From assembly GCA_907163375.1 (NCBI GenBank), contig CAJQUW010011531.1:124001-188000 (forward strand): 64,000 nucleotides of DNA, written 5' to 3'. This document shows, piece by piece, positions 53,434-64,000 of this stretch. The notes below the pieces were generated by a model. It searched no databases and was not told the origin of the DNA. It saw only the letters and a list, made by a program, of their open reading frames with translations. Position 1 is the first letter of the stretch. Every line of letters starts with the position of its first letter. The translations under genes were made by a program, and so were the position numbers. The stretch comes from Prostheceraeus crozeri. Lineage: Eukaryota; Platyhelminthes; Polycladida; Euryleptidae.

Positions 53434-53570
53434 TGCTTCCCCCTCGACCATCTAATAAAGCAATGTCAATTGATTTCCGTGAATCTCGACATTGATATCC
53501 CAACGGCGTATGCATTTTAGGGTACTGGAGCTCAAATAGCTCTTGGCGCGTAGACAGAAGAACTTCGCCT
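53434..53570 (-). CDS. host gene exon (first recognised): upstream part of the nucleotide-binding domain
   Basis: On the minus strand a pyrimidine-rich acceptor (ttatttctcggtttcaag) precedes AGGCGAAG. The exon ends GGAAGCA before a strong GTAAGTTT donor. It is 137 bases; a preceding exon must end in phase 2. The product reads GEVLLSTRQELFELQYPKMH and later SIDIALLDGRGGS, plausible strands before the ECLTG loop of the next exon, with phases that join exactly. Exons further upstream, including the gene start, are not recognised in the remaining 10 kb and may lie beyond the window. Confidence 0.58.
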
Positions 53571-54955
53571 CTTGAAACCGAGAAATAAAATATATAGAAA
53601 TTCATGTAAGATATTTTCTGAAAGGAGGGCATAAAAACTTCCACAAAACAATTTTTTGGTTGTACAATAATGGATTAATTGGTTTCAATCAAACTTTGAA
53701 TCAATCTCAATCGAAAAGATTCTGGAATATTAAGGATACATATTTGGAGAGATCTATTCAAATGTATTAATGGCATGATAGTCCGGGAGCCAGCACGAGG
53801 TCGAACCTGGAACTTCCACATTGTATTATACATATTTTGACCACTACGAAGCTGCACATCTGCCAGATCAGATCTCCTGTCTTATGAATTGCTTGGTATT
53901 GCAAGGAGAAATTATGACATAATTGGTTGTAAACACGATTTCATTGGTTTAGTATGTCCGTCATATCTAGCCAATGTATTATTTATCCAAACAGGTCAGT
54001 GGAAAGACAGTTAGCCAAACTAGGTTCCGAAAACTCGATTCAGTTAAAAGCCACCGCGAAGATAGCAGCCACAGAAATCTGGTTTTCGCTTTTGTTGTAT
54101 GCTACAGGTTTTATCTGTCAACGGCACATGCCGATCTATAGGATCTATAGAAACAAAATCATGAAATTACAGGAGTTTTCAATTAGCGGCATAGGCTCGA
54201 TCGATTGATCCAATCGTGAAACTTTTCAACTCAACGAAAGCAATTCTAATTCATTTGGACACTAGATGATATTTAAAGCTTCATTTCAGGGAAGTAATTC
54301 AGTTTACAACCATCTAATTTAATTGCTTGCTTTCATACTACCTTGATTTCATTATTGATTTCTCTTGATAGGATTTATTAGATTTATATAAAGATGAAGA
54401 TATTGCAATGCAACCGTGGTTAGCACTATCAATAATAATGTGCCGTGTCCGGACCTATCAATAAATAATTTGAAAAAAACAACTTCCTCTCAAATCGTTT
54501 TCTTCAGATCATGACATTTCTTGAGAAATGCTGTATCATGACATGAGAGACTGGAATAAGCGTTTATGCTTGGAGGACATCAGCGTTTCCAGCTGTGCAG
54601 AACTTCTTATGAATGGCTGTGTGGGACGTAGGATTCTGCATGTGTGAGTCCTATTTTGTACTTACTTCAAGTTTTCTTATTTATTTATCTTATTTATTAG
54701 CTCCATGTTTCCAGATATGCATGTGTTCCATAAATTCCTTTCAACTTGCTTTCATTTTTCATCTATATAAAAGTAGTATGCATGTTATGGTTTATTAAGA
54801 TTGGTTATGTATGATTTGTTGCCGCTGAGATAGATACTGAATTTTCCTTGAGTTTTGCTCGCAATATCGTCAACCTAAGTAAGTATATAGTATGTAGAGT
54901 GTCGACTCAAAAAGTATCTGTATACAGTGAAACTTTTATATCAAAAGATTCAATT
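53571..54955. other. intronic AT-rich stretch
   Basis: A minus-strand ggttcgacctcg near 53790-53805 recalls a tRNA B box, but no full tRNA or SINE can be drawn. Nothing else supported. Confidence 0.35.
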
Positions 54956-54959
54956 TTTG

Positions 54960-55748
54960 CAGAGATAACATTCCTGCAGTCTAAAAAATATTTGATCGCT
55001 TCTTAAGAAGCTAAACGTTTGCAATTTATTTCTGTGTTTTTATACTATTGACGTGAACGCAATATGTAGGCAGTATGAAACATGCAGGATATCAAAGGAA
55101 TGAACATTTAATAACAAGCAACTTAATTAAGCGGAATTTGAGCTGATCATCAAGAGAATTTCAGGAACCACATTATAATGCAAGTCTTCACGAAAAAGTC
55201 GAGATCATATTGTGCTTTCTTGACTGAAATTTGTAAGACTTAATTTTAAAATTGAAATTTTTTTATACAAGTTTTTAATTCCACTTTCATCGGCACGATT
55301 TTATGATTCACTAAATTTATGATTCATATCTTGAATCTGAATGGTAATGCAGACCTATTTACGTCTTTTATAGTTAGTTGTGATCATTGTCTGTGATTAT
55401 GTTATTTTGCTCCAGCAGTGGTAGGTTGCTTCTGATGTGATCACGCTTAAGAAAATGGTCTTGAGGGTGAGCATGTAAGTAATAGCAACATATCGAATTG
55501 CTTATTTAACAAACATTACTCCTCCAAAGCTGTCAAGACGCAAAGAATCTGTATATACTATCATTCCTTCTATATTTATGTCATGATCAGTCAATTCCGT
55601 GGGAATTTCTTCAAAACTACAAAATTTGCATATCTCACATTTGGCATCAATACCCAATTGTGTTCAACTCGAGTTCATTTAATAAAATCGAAACTATATA
55701 CACATGGGGGCTTTAATTAATACTGAGTTACTACTCTATCTAATATAC
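54960..55748 (+). repeat. left arm of a diverged ~0.8 kb inverted repeat
   Basis: Matches the reverse complement of 63172-63930. Shared parts include cattcctgcagtc, ggatatcaaaggaatgaa, gaaaaagtcgag, catgatcagtcaattccgtgg and tcatttaataaaatcgaaact. About 75-80 percent alike by eye. Confidence 0.8.
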
Positions 55749-55754
55749 GTGATC

Positions 55755-56880
55755 TATGCGTCAACCCCTTCTCGCCGCCTATGTAGACCTCAAATCGGCG
55801 TTCGACTCGGTGGACCGAAATGTACTATGGCTCCTGCTTGAAGGAATTGGTGCACCGCCCAAGTATACATCCATCCTCCTTGAGCTGCATTCCAACACAG
55901 CTTGTAGAGTACGGTCTGACATAGCTTGATGGCGACCTTTCTGGCGTTTTCGAGAACCTTTCAGGTGTTCGCCAAGGTTGTGTAGCTGCGCCGAATCTCT
56001 TCAACGTAGCGATTGACTTCTAGCTTTCGGATGCCAACTGAAAGTGTCCAAACCTTGGGGTCGGCTATCATTCTCATTTCACAGACATTTGTTACGCCGA
56101 CGAGGTAGTTATCTTGGCATCCATGATTGACTCCATTTCCAGTGCTCTTGAGGTCTTCGGAGAAGAAGCGTCAACCCTTGGTCTGTCCATTTTAACTGGG
56201 CGAAAACGAAAGTGCAGCGCAGTCCCTGTCTGACTTTTTTGTTTCCTCATCCTCAAATCAATGTTATAAGAGAGCTGGTCGATGCAGTAGACGAGCTCAT
56301 CTACCTTCGTGGTAAGATATCAAGTGACTGCTCATCCGCAGAGGAAATTGATCGTCGTCTTCTGCTCGCTCGTGACGATGTCTTCGGACGTTTCAACCGC
56401 GCATGGCGAAATGAGAATTGCGACAAAGCTATAACACCAGCGTTATTCCAGTCCTGATTTACGGCAGCGAAGCTTGGGAACTCACTGAGTCATCTTCTCG
56501 TCGTATCGATGAGTTCCACAGAAATTGTCTGCGTTTTATGTACTTGGCATCAGGTGGTATCATCATCGCATAAACGCAGAAGTGTATGCCTGCTCAGGTA
56601 ACCCCAACCCACCATTAGTTACCATCAAGAAGGGAAGACTTCGGCTTGCTGGCCACGCAGCGCTTGGACGATGGGATTTCTGCCAAGAAGATCATCAATG
56701 CTGTGTCCCACTGACCACCCGTAGTTATCAACGCCCGAAGGGTCGGCCTCATCTTACCTGGAGATCTCGAGTCTCCCATACGCGAGCTTGTCAATGCTTC
56801 GGCAGATCGGGAGGACTACATTTTACTACGTTTGGTCGCCGCCGTCACTCAATAGTGGCCAAGCGAGAACAAGAACAATG
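55755..56880 (+). mobile_element. LINE reverse-transcriptase fragment
   Basis: The sense AAYVDLKSAFDSVDRNVLWL and GIGAPPKYTSILLELHS lies at 55770-55900, RT palm with the first catalytic Asp. ICYADEVVILAS at 56090 corresponds to the YADD box with the second Asp changed to Glu. A C-terminal part (IYLRGKISSDCSSAEEIDR, 56305; YGSEAWELTE, 56460; GRLRLAGHAALGR, 56635) follows. Several frame changes. RTE/CR1-like by motif order. It begins right at the inner edge of the inverted repeat arm. Confidence 0.75.
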
Positions 56881-57915
56881 TACAAGTACATGTACAAGTA
56901 AGTTGTTCCAACCCTTATCTGCGATTCTGCAGAGCCACTTTTACACGTAAGCAAGACTAACTGCGAAACGTTCTGTAAAGAGAACTGAACTGTGTCCGAG
57001 GAAGTCAATTTTGTAATTATTTAAAAGATGACGAGTTATTTTCTTCCTTTTCATATCACTCACACAAATATCTCATGATTTTTTTCAAAGTCAACCAACT
57101 TACGCTATTGGGGAGAGGATATGGAATTGAACGTATGCTGTTTTTATCAAATACAGATCGACCGGTAGCGTCAACCATCCTACCATCAGCGTCCTTTAGT
57201 CCAGAAGTCCTGCAACTCTATATATGATTTTTGTAAGTAGGTACATCCTGTACACATGGCTGATGGAGCAATGGATTTCTAAATGCAGATAATAGAGGAA
57301 AACTCTATAATAATAGTGATGAAATGCATCATCTAGAAGTTTATGGTGTGACTTAAAAATCTTCGCTACCATGACGTTTGTTATGCCGTTTTACTATAAA
57401 CCAAAGATGACCTCATTCACAAGATGGATCCTTTCTTCAAGCCATCTCGCTCGCTGAATTAGTCAGATTTTCCGTCTTCATTCTATTCTTACCGAACTCT
57501 GGTTGCAGCTGCTAAAGCAACAAAGCAGATTTCAATTCAGTTATTGCACTTTTATCTACTTTAATATCAGATGATTGTCCTTTTATTAAACTGGATAAGG
57601 ATGATTCCGGCTAATTCAACCCAATCTACCGAACCTCTAAACCGCCTGTTGACTGAAGATTAAAATCGGAAAGGTATTTCTTCACTATGATTTCTGTAGA
57701 AAACATCTACTACAGGTCATGATCTTAGATATGAGTGGTCTTTCGAAACAAATGAAGTGCAAGTGTGTACAGACTCTTATCCGGAGAGGAAGTGACACAT
57801 ATTTGTTGAATTTTCCATGAAAATATTGGGAAGTCATTACACTTGCCAGCTGTGCAATTCTGCGGTTATACTAGTCAAAGAGCAGATGTTCTGAATAAAA
57901 ACGACCACTCATATG
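56881..57915. other. gene-free stretch
   Basis: AT-rich, no recognised feature apart from short LINE-like sequence to about 57000. Confidence 0.4.
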
Positions 57916-58366
57916 AAAAAAACTAATACTCGGCCCGAATATTCGAATATTCGCTCAATGACCATTAATTTTCGAATATTCGAATGTTGATTCTGATATT
58001 CGAATATTCGAGGTGAAAAACAAACTAGTATTTATATGTATTTGCATTTTACATACAAATTTTATGAGCTGCAGTGTACATTCGTTAATCTATCATCGGT
58101 TCGATTGAGGACAAAGACATTAAATAAATATAGACACCGCACTGTATTGATTAGAACAATAAAATCAGCGTCATGAGAAAATGAAGTGAAATTCGTTATT
58201 CTCATTGGTCAATCAATTAGGTTTTATTGTTAGCGCTGACAGATTAAGTATGAAAATCTCAAAAAATGCCTGAAATTCGACTTAGAAATGTGTGGTTTTT
58301 CCAATGCTATTTTAAAATGACTGGATGCATCGTCTTCAAATTTGAAATACAAATGGTTTAGACCAT

Positions 58367-59055
58367 TTGCTACAACTTCTCTCGATAAACTTAACCTTAA
58401 ATTGTAAATTAAAAAAGTTAGTCAGCGTACATAATTTAAAAGAACTTTTTTGTGAATACCTCGAGAAACGACTAGAAGATAATAACGTTCGTTTCGCCAT
58501 GGAAATTTCATCCGTTCTTGATCCGAGAATGAAGAACTTACCCTTCATATCCGACCAAGCGCGTAATCAGGCATACAAGACATGCCAAATGGAGCTCGAA
58601 ACTTCAATGAATTCTTCTGGACTTACACGTTCCTTTACAAAGGATACCGTCCAAGAATTACCGGGAAGGATGGACATAATAATTCAGATGGACATAATAC
58701 CCCCGATAACAAGTTGAAATTGTTGAATACTTTGTTTGGTACAAGTTCATGGACTTGTTACGGTGAACCCAGTCCCAAGTTAGCGAAAAAACAAACAACC
58801 AGCAAAAAAGCATTTGAGCAATATTTGCAAGAAGATAGTGTTCCCCTGCTGGAAAATCCTCTCACTTGGTGGAAAAGCAAAGAAAGCAAACATCCTGAAG
58901 TCGCAAAACTTGCAAAGTTTTATCTCGGAATACCGACAACCAGTGCACCATCAGAAAGAGCTTTCTCAACGGCCGGTTTGATCGTGACTCAACGAAGGAA
59001 CTCCCTAAATCCTCAAACGGTTAGACTCCTACATTTTCTTAATAAAAATCTGTAG
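58367..59055 (+). pseudogene. hAT transposase C-terminal region
   Basis: The frame 58367-58717 carries the segment before the dimerisation domain (EISSVLDPRMKNLPFISDQA). After a frame change, 58582-59055 reads LENPLTWWKSKESKHPEVAK and then SAPSERAFSTAGLIVTQRRN, the classic hAT dimerisation domain with its SxxSER-FS block. The BED finger and the N-terminal half of the catalytic core are missing, so the element is not autonomous. Confidence 0.88.
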
Positions 59056-59612
59056 TGAATTGAACTTTGTTTAGCCTGTATGCATTTATAATACATAATA
59101 AAATTCGAGTAAGTTAACAATATCTACGTTATCTCTATCATTCTTGTCTTTTGAAATTCTAATTTTACTGTTAAACAATCCAACTTAATATACCTAATAT
59201 ATATAAAAGAACATAAACTATAACTACTATTAATAAAAGATTATTTAATAATAAAAATGTACATGTACATTTGAGCAATATTTGCAAGAAGATAGTGTTC
59301 CCCTGCTGGAAAATCCTCTCACTTGGTGGAAAAGCAAAGAAAGCAAACATCCTGAAGTCGCAAAACTTGCAAAGTTTTATCTCGGAATACCGACAACCAG
59401 TGCACCATCAGAAAGAGCTTTCTCAACGGCCGGTTTGATCGTGACTCAACGAAGGAACTCCCTAAATCCTCAAACGGTTAGACTCCTACATTTTCTTAAT
59501 AAAAATCTGTAGTGAATTGAACTTTGTTTAGCCTGTATGCATTTATAATACATAATAAAATTCGAGTAAGTTAACAATATCTACGTTATCTCTATCATTC
59601 TTGTCTTTTGAT
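58811..59612 (+). repeat. tandem duplication inside the hAT element (period ~457)
   Basis: catttgagcaatatttgcaa starts at 58811 and again at 59268. The coding part (76 residues, second copy 59282-59512) is identical in the two copies. The non-coding AT-rich parts have drifted by small indels. Confidence 0.92.
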
Positions 59613-59902
59613 TTTGAACTAAATTATAAACACTAATTTTCAATAATGATAAATAAACTCAAAATTCTAATTTACTTGTTAAACAATCCAACTTAATACC
59701 TAATTATATCTAACTAATAGAACATAACTTAATACTTTTAATAAAGAATTATTTAATCAGAAATGTACATGTCGAAGAAATGTACTAGATTCATCTAAAT
59801 GAATGTAGGCCAAATATTCGAATATATTAGAATATTCGCTTGTTAAATTTTTCGAATATTCGAATAGTGATATTTTTCGAATGGCAGAGCTCTAAAAAAA
59901 AC

Positions 59903-60560
59903 TGATACAAGATATACATGCGTAGTTACTTTCCATACTGATCATATTGGATAAATACTCTTCGACTGTAAGTCTGTAATCAGCAGTCAATAACTTTACT
60001 AATATGTCACAATTTCTCCATTGGAAATATATTGGGGGTTTACAATCTAGGCTATTTATTGAAGACAAACGAGAAATAAAACTTTAAAACAGCATTTTCT
60101 TATACGGAATTTAAGCAAAGAAGATAAAGCAAGTTTATAATAATAGCAGTGGCGTTATCTCCGTGCGTGCGGGGCCCACACCGCATGTCCAAAAAGTTAC
60201 CAACGTTCATAAAACAAAAATAGTTTAGAGCTTTCATTTCTTTCTGATAGTTACTTTGCAATGTTTACATTGAAGTCTCACTACTACCTATCAATTCATT
60301 GACTTTAAATTTAATCTGGGGAACTCTTAAAGTCATGTTGTCAATGGCACCCAGAGCGCCAGCTGTCAGCGCGCTAAAATGCTTAAAACAGTCTCAGGAT
60401 TTACCTATGTGAGGCATTAGGAGCGAGTGCTCTTGTCCCACAGTTCGACTGTTCGACCTGGCTTCTGTCAATCTTATCGCAGTTGCGAATTGTTGGCATG
60501 GAAAAGGTGTCTAAGGGCCCGAAGGATGGATTCGAGGAGGGATGGGGGCCTGAAAGTGGT
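59903..60560. other. gene-free stretch
   Basis: Contains a chance copy of TTTAAGCAAAG at 60110-60120, unrelated to the Polinton genes. Nothing else supported. Confidence 0.4.
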
Positions 60561-60579
60561 GCCTTACGCCTGAAGCGGC

Positions 60580-61645
60580 GCCGTTACTGGTGGACACAGG
60601 CGAGATAGTTGTGGGAGCGTGTGGTCCCGGAGGGGTCGGTCCGAGTCCCTATACTGTATTAGGGGAGGCTCCAACAAGAGGATGGGCGGGGGCTGAATGG
60701 TGGGTCAGCGGAAATAGGGGATGCGGGTCGGCGGGCAGGGGAGAAGGCATCGGAGAGGCTGAGAGGGATGGACGGTGTGGTCCTTGCGGTTTACACGGAT
60801 GGGTCGATGGAGGGGTTAGGAAAAGGCAGTACGGCGGCGGTGATTACCCGTGGGGACCCAGCTTCGCCTGATAAGGTGAGCGTCAGGTCGTGTGCTGCCG
60901 GAGTGGTGGCGTCCTCCTTTTGGGCTGAGCTGAGGGCGCTTGTCATGGGGCTGGAGTGGCTTTGGGAGCACTGAGAGGAATGTATTAGAGCGAGGCTGGC
61001 CTCTGACAGCCAGTCAGCGCCTATGTCTCTTCACGGAGCGGGAAGTGGTTGGCTGAACGAGGTGTTCGCTATAGCCAGCGAGATCGGGAAGAAGTTGATA
61101 TGGTATGGGAAACGCCTGTGGCTTGTGTGGGTCCCGGGTCATCGTGGGCTGGTGGGGATCGAGTTGGCGGATGAAGCGGTTAACGGAGCAGTGAGGGTAG
61201 ACCAAGAGGAGGTGCCTTACTCGGAGGTGAGGGTCAAGTGGTTTTGTAAGCGGCGGGAACGGGACAGGGAATGGGCGCACGATCGTTGCCGGTCAGTGTA
61301 TGCGGGTGGAGTCAACCGTGCTGTGGAGGCCCATTGGTCCAGGGATGACAGGGTGAGCATGGCCCGGTTGACGACGGGCACTCCTTGGAGTTGGGAGGTC
61401 ACCGGAAGAGGATCGGGTTGGAAGGGTCGGGCATGTGTAGGAGGTGTGGAGAAGTGGAAGAGGGGTGGACCATATTATTGAATGTGTGGCGGGGGAAGAT
61501 ATGAGAGTCCGTTTGGGGTTGGTTTGAGATACGCATGTTGGTAAGGATGTTTCCTTGGTCTGTTCCGGACCTCGGGAAGCGCTGACGTATTGGAAGTGGC
61601 AGAGGCGAGTGAGGCTTCGACCGTAAGCCGGCGACAACAGCAAAA
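60580..61645 (+). mobile_element. LINE fragment with RNase H domain and zinc-knuckle end
   Basis: The frame from 60768 reads VLAVYTDGSMEGLGKG, then SSFWAELRALVMGLEWL, and after one in-frame TGA (60972-60974) continues in the same frame with ASDSQSAP and WVPGHRGLVGIELADEA. These supply all four RNase H acidic residues (D, E, D, D). A CxxC pair (MCRRCGEVEE, near 61432) and DHIIEC (near 61465) in shifted frames form the closing Cys/His motif. RNase H-bearing LINEs (R1/I-like groups) have this order. The GC content is much higher than in the surroundings. The reverse transcriptase is absent. Confidence 0.82.
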
Positions 61646-61744
61646 ATAGCACGAGCAACAGAAGCTGCACGAGGAACGTGTCTGGTGTGCTCTTGACTCA
61701 TTCTCTGAATGAGAACTCTCCGACTGATGGACTAGTGGCAGACG

Positions 61745-62500
61745 TTTTATGAATAATCCTACTGCTTGGGAGCGTCATATTGATAATGTTGAACAAAACT
61801 TGTAAAGGCCATCTCCTGCTCGCATTTCTTGTGGAATACATTCGAGGCATTTGATCCATCAAGCCAACGGCCACTTTGTCCTGGCTATAGAAGGCAACAG
61901 TTTCAGGCTGTTTTTTGGATTTTCATTGATATGTACCTGCAAATCATCATGGAGACTGCTCAAAAGAGGAACAGATTTGGATGTCTTACACTCATAACAG
62001 GTTCTTCCTTCGACGGTTTTCAAAACCGGAGACGCATGCAAACTTTGTCTCTGAAGAATTTCTGGAGGCAGTTGACGCCAATGTCTCTTGCATTGTGCCC
62101 ACCAGAGTGCATTTTTTGCCAGTAATTTTCTTGTCAACGGAACCGAGGTTGAAAAAGTTGTCACACATCACATGGTATCCTACAGTCCATTTCCTAAATC
62201 GTTGCGCAGCCCAAAATATTCTTGCATCTTTTGTATATTCTCATCAAATTTAGTAGCAAGCTGATACTCGATTATTAAATTTATCTACTTGGTCAGCCTT
62301 CACACCTGGTTTTGGGAGACATTGTGGCTTGCCTCAATGAAGTAATTGATGATTGTCTGCTTTCTTTCTTCCACGATGTTATTTCAGACATCAATATCAT
62401 GTTGGCCTTGGCCCTCATGTCACTCACTGTCTCTGTCATCATTAATGAGCCGCTCCACTTATCGGACGCAAGCGTCAGCATTCCCATTCCCACGACACAA
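61745..62500 (-). pseudogene. piggyBac transposase remnant
   Basis: On the minus strand, reading down from 62210, the sense is VMCDNFFNLGSVDKKITGK, CTLVGTMQ, then CKTSKSVPLLSSLHDDLQV and, in another frame, DQMPRMYSTRNASRRWPL. This follows the piggyBac order DNFFTS..L, TLVGT, LLSS and the late Asp in GVDxxDQM..Y. Frame changes and stops are evident. A piece at 62300-62490 (DKWSGSLMMTE, MRAKANMILMSE, RQATMSP) may be its N-terminal region. No terminal repeats found. Confidence 0.65.
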
Positions 62501-63171
62501 AGGAAATGCTACTGTTTGCTGTGAACAGGTGCAGACGAGACAAGCCCTAGTCTGATTCGAGATTCGAAATTTTCTGACCGCAAGTGAGGGAAATAATGAC
62601 TCATCCAATGACTGAATATGGGAATAATGCAAATTTGTAGTTTGTCGGTGAACGGATGGACCGATTTTGATAAAACTCACATATTCTTGGAGCTGATGAC
62701 ACCAGCATTATCTTAAATCCAAGCTTGAAAACTCCAGCGTTAATACAACAAACACTATCAAGTTGCGTGCAGTTGACCGTTAAAAACATAATTTTATCCA
62801 ACAAATAGCACAGAATCAGTGTAAGCTGAGTGATATTATACCAAATATTGTCGGAATTTGAAAAAAATTATGTTATCTGAAAGCTCATCAAAAGCGTGAT
62901 TCAATGGGGATAATCTTGATTTTCTATAATGAGAAATTTCGTCTGTAGGCATCGGTGAAAAATTTTACCAAAAATTCATACATCTAAGTCTGCTGACCAC
63001 AGCTGACTCGACACAACCTAAACCCTCTGCCAAATTAAAGTGCATAAAATGACCTTTCACATGGTACAAAGTTTATTGAAATTGAGCATCTTCATCAATG
63101 AAAATATCGTGTCAGACTTTTTTAGCAACAATTTTTCGGTAAAGTTCATTATTACTGTATCCATAGAGTAA
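62501..63171. other. gene-free AT-rich stretch
   Basis: No supported feature. Confidence 0.4.
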
Positions 63172-63930
63172 GTATATTAGGTAGAGTAGTAACTCCGCAT
63201 TTATTAAATCCCCAATGTGTATACAGTTTCGATTTTATTAAATGAAGTAGAGGTGAATATAGTTGGATATTGTTGCCAAATGTGAGATATGCCAATTTTG
63301 CAGCTTTGAAGAAATTACCACGGAATTGACTGATCATGATAAGTAATGCAGAAGGAATGATGGTATTTTACAGATCCTCCGTGTCGTGCCAGCCTTGGAG
63401 AGGCAATGTTTGTTAAAGTAACAATTCGATTACTTTCATGCTCAACCTGCAGAGTATTTTCTAAAGCGTGATCATATCACAGGCAACTGATAGAGCAACT
63501 GGTCACAATCAAAAACAATTATTTCAATTAAATTTAAAAGATGTAAGAGTCCACACATCGCAACTGATATTCAAGAAATGAAACATATAAATTTAGTAAA
63601 TCATAAAATCATGCCGATGAAAATACAATAAAAAACTTGAAACTTTAGCCAGGAAAGCACAATTAGAACTCGACTTTTTCATGAAGACTTCATGCTTACT
63701 TTGCTTCCATCAGAATGCGGTTCATGAAATTCCCTTGATAATCAGCTTAATTTCCGCCTGTTTATGATGCCTGTTAGCAAATATTCATTCCTTTGATATC
63801 CAACTTGTTTCACACTACTTATAAAGTGGACGTCATCGCGGTACTATATAAATACAGGAACAATTTGAAAAATTTTAGCTTTATAAAAACTGCTCAAATA
63901 ATTTTTTGGACTGCAGGAACGTAATCTCCA
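63172..63930 (-). repeat. right arm of the diverged ~0.8 kb inverted repeat
   Basis: Reverse-complement partner of 54960-55748. Just beyond, taatctccataaagtaa occurs twice (about 63925 and 63950). Confidence 0.8.
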
Positions 63931-64000
63931 TAAAGTAACTCCACTAGTAATCTCCATAAAGTAATAAAGTCCCACGTAATCTTGCATCAAAGAAAACGTC

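Larger units (their letters stand above)
57924..59894 (+). mobile_element. hAT element with 8-bp duplication AAAAAAAC
   Basis: Ends TAATACTCGGCCCGAATATT and inverted TTTTTCGAATGGCAGAGCTCTA. Both are followed inward by repeated tattcgaatattcg units. Flanks are AAAAAAAC at 57916-57923 and 59895-59902. It encodes the C-terminal part of a hAT transposase and contains an internal duplication. Confidence 0.88.

Noticed and set aside
53675-53857. possible tRNA or SINE (B-box-like ggttcgacctcg)
   Set aside because: No matching A box or cloverleaf could be drawn.
60110-60120. TTTAAGCAAAG outside the Polinton
   Set aside because: No ORF follows. Treated as a chance match and noted as background for the promoter motif.

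Overview
This is a 64 kb piece of an AT-rich animal (metazoan) genome, most likely an invertebrate; the species cannot be told from the sequence. It is dominated by transposable elements: a Polinton/Maverick, Chapaev-like, hAT, Tc1, mariner and piggyBac DNA transposons, RTE-like, jockey/CR1-like and RNase H-bearing LINEs, a GIY-YIG (Penelope-like) retroelement and a Ty3/gypsy fossil. The only host gene I can support is one split minus-strand gene with at least four exons (53570-53434, 53378-53239, 36960-36622, 33147-32926). Its product looks like a cyclic-nucleotide-binding-domain protein, and its introns are packed with repeats. Two nearly identical tRNA-like units lie at 27.2-27.7 kb.

Region 1-17.6 kb is a Polinton with inverted terminal repeats; the left tip lies a few bases outside the window. 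It carries, on the + strand, an IAP-like RING finger gene, a small membrane glycoprotein, basic core-type proteins, a packaging ATPase, a retroviral-type integrase, a double-jelly-roll major capsid protein, an adenain-like protease, a restriction-endonuclease-like gene, a penton-type minor capsid protein and a small acidic protein with twin SUMO-interacting-like motifs. A coiled-coil gene reads inward from the right terminal repeat. I recognise no polymerase B. The element is broken in several places. A 3.7 kb Chapaev-like transposon (long inverted repeats, 4-bp target duplication) sits in the 3' end of its capsid gene. A short motif, YYTAAGCAAA, recurs 12-36 bases upstream of several Polinton start codons and looks like a shared promoter element.

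Region 17.6-27 kb holds direct duplications, a second and older GC-rich Polinton ATPase fragment, and an RTE-like LINE split by a hAT element with a perfect 8-bp target duplication. Region 27-33 kb holds the tRNA-like pair and a head-to-head inverted GIY-YIG retroelement flanked by a 12-bp direct repeat, with one arm split by a Tc1 element. Region 33-45.5 kb holds two host exons, a jockey-like LINE, the gypsy fossil and a 3 kb inverted repeat. One arm of that repeat is split by a LINE 3' fragment with an 11-bp duplication; the other carries a 151-bp insert.

Region 45-54 kb holds a foldback MITE, an RTE-like LINE, mariner/Tc1 scraps, a Harbinger-like foldback element with a complete-length mariner nested inside, and the two upstream host exons. 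Region 55-64 kb is bracketed by a diverged 0.8 kb inverted repeat enclosing two LINE fragments, a hAT element with an internal tandem duplication of its dimerisation domain, and a piggyBac remnant.
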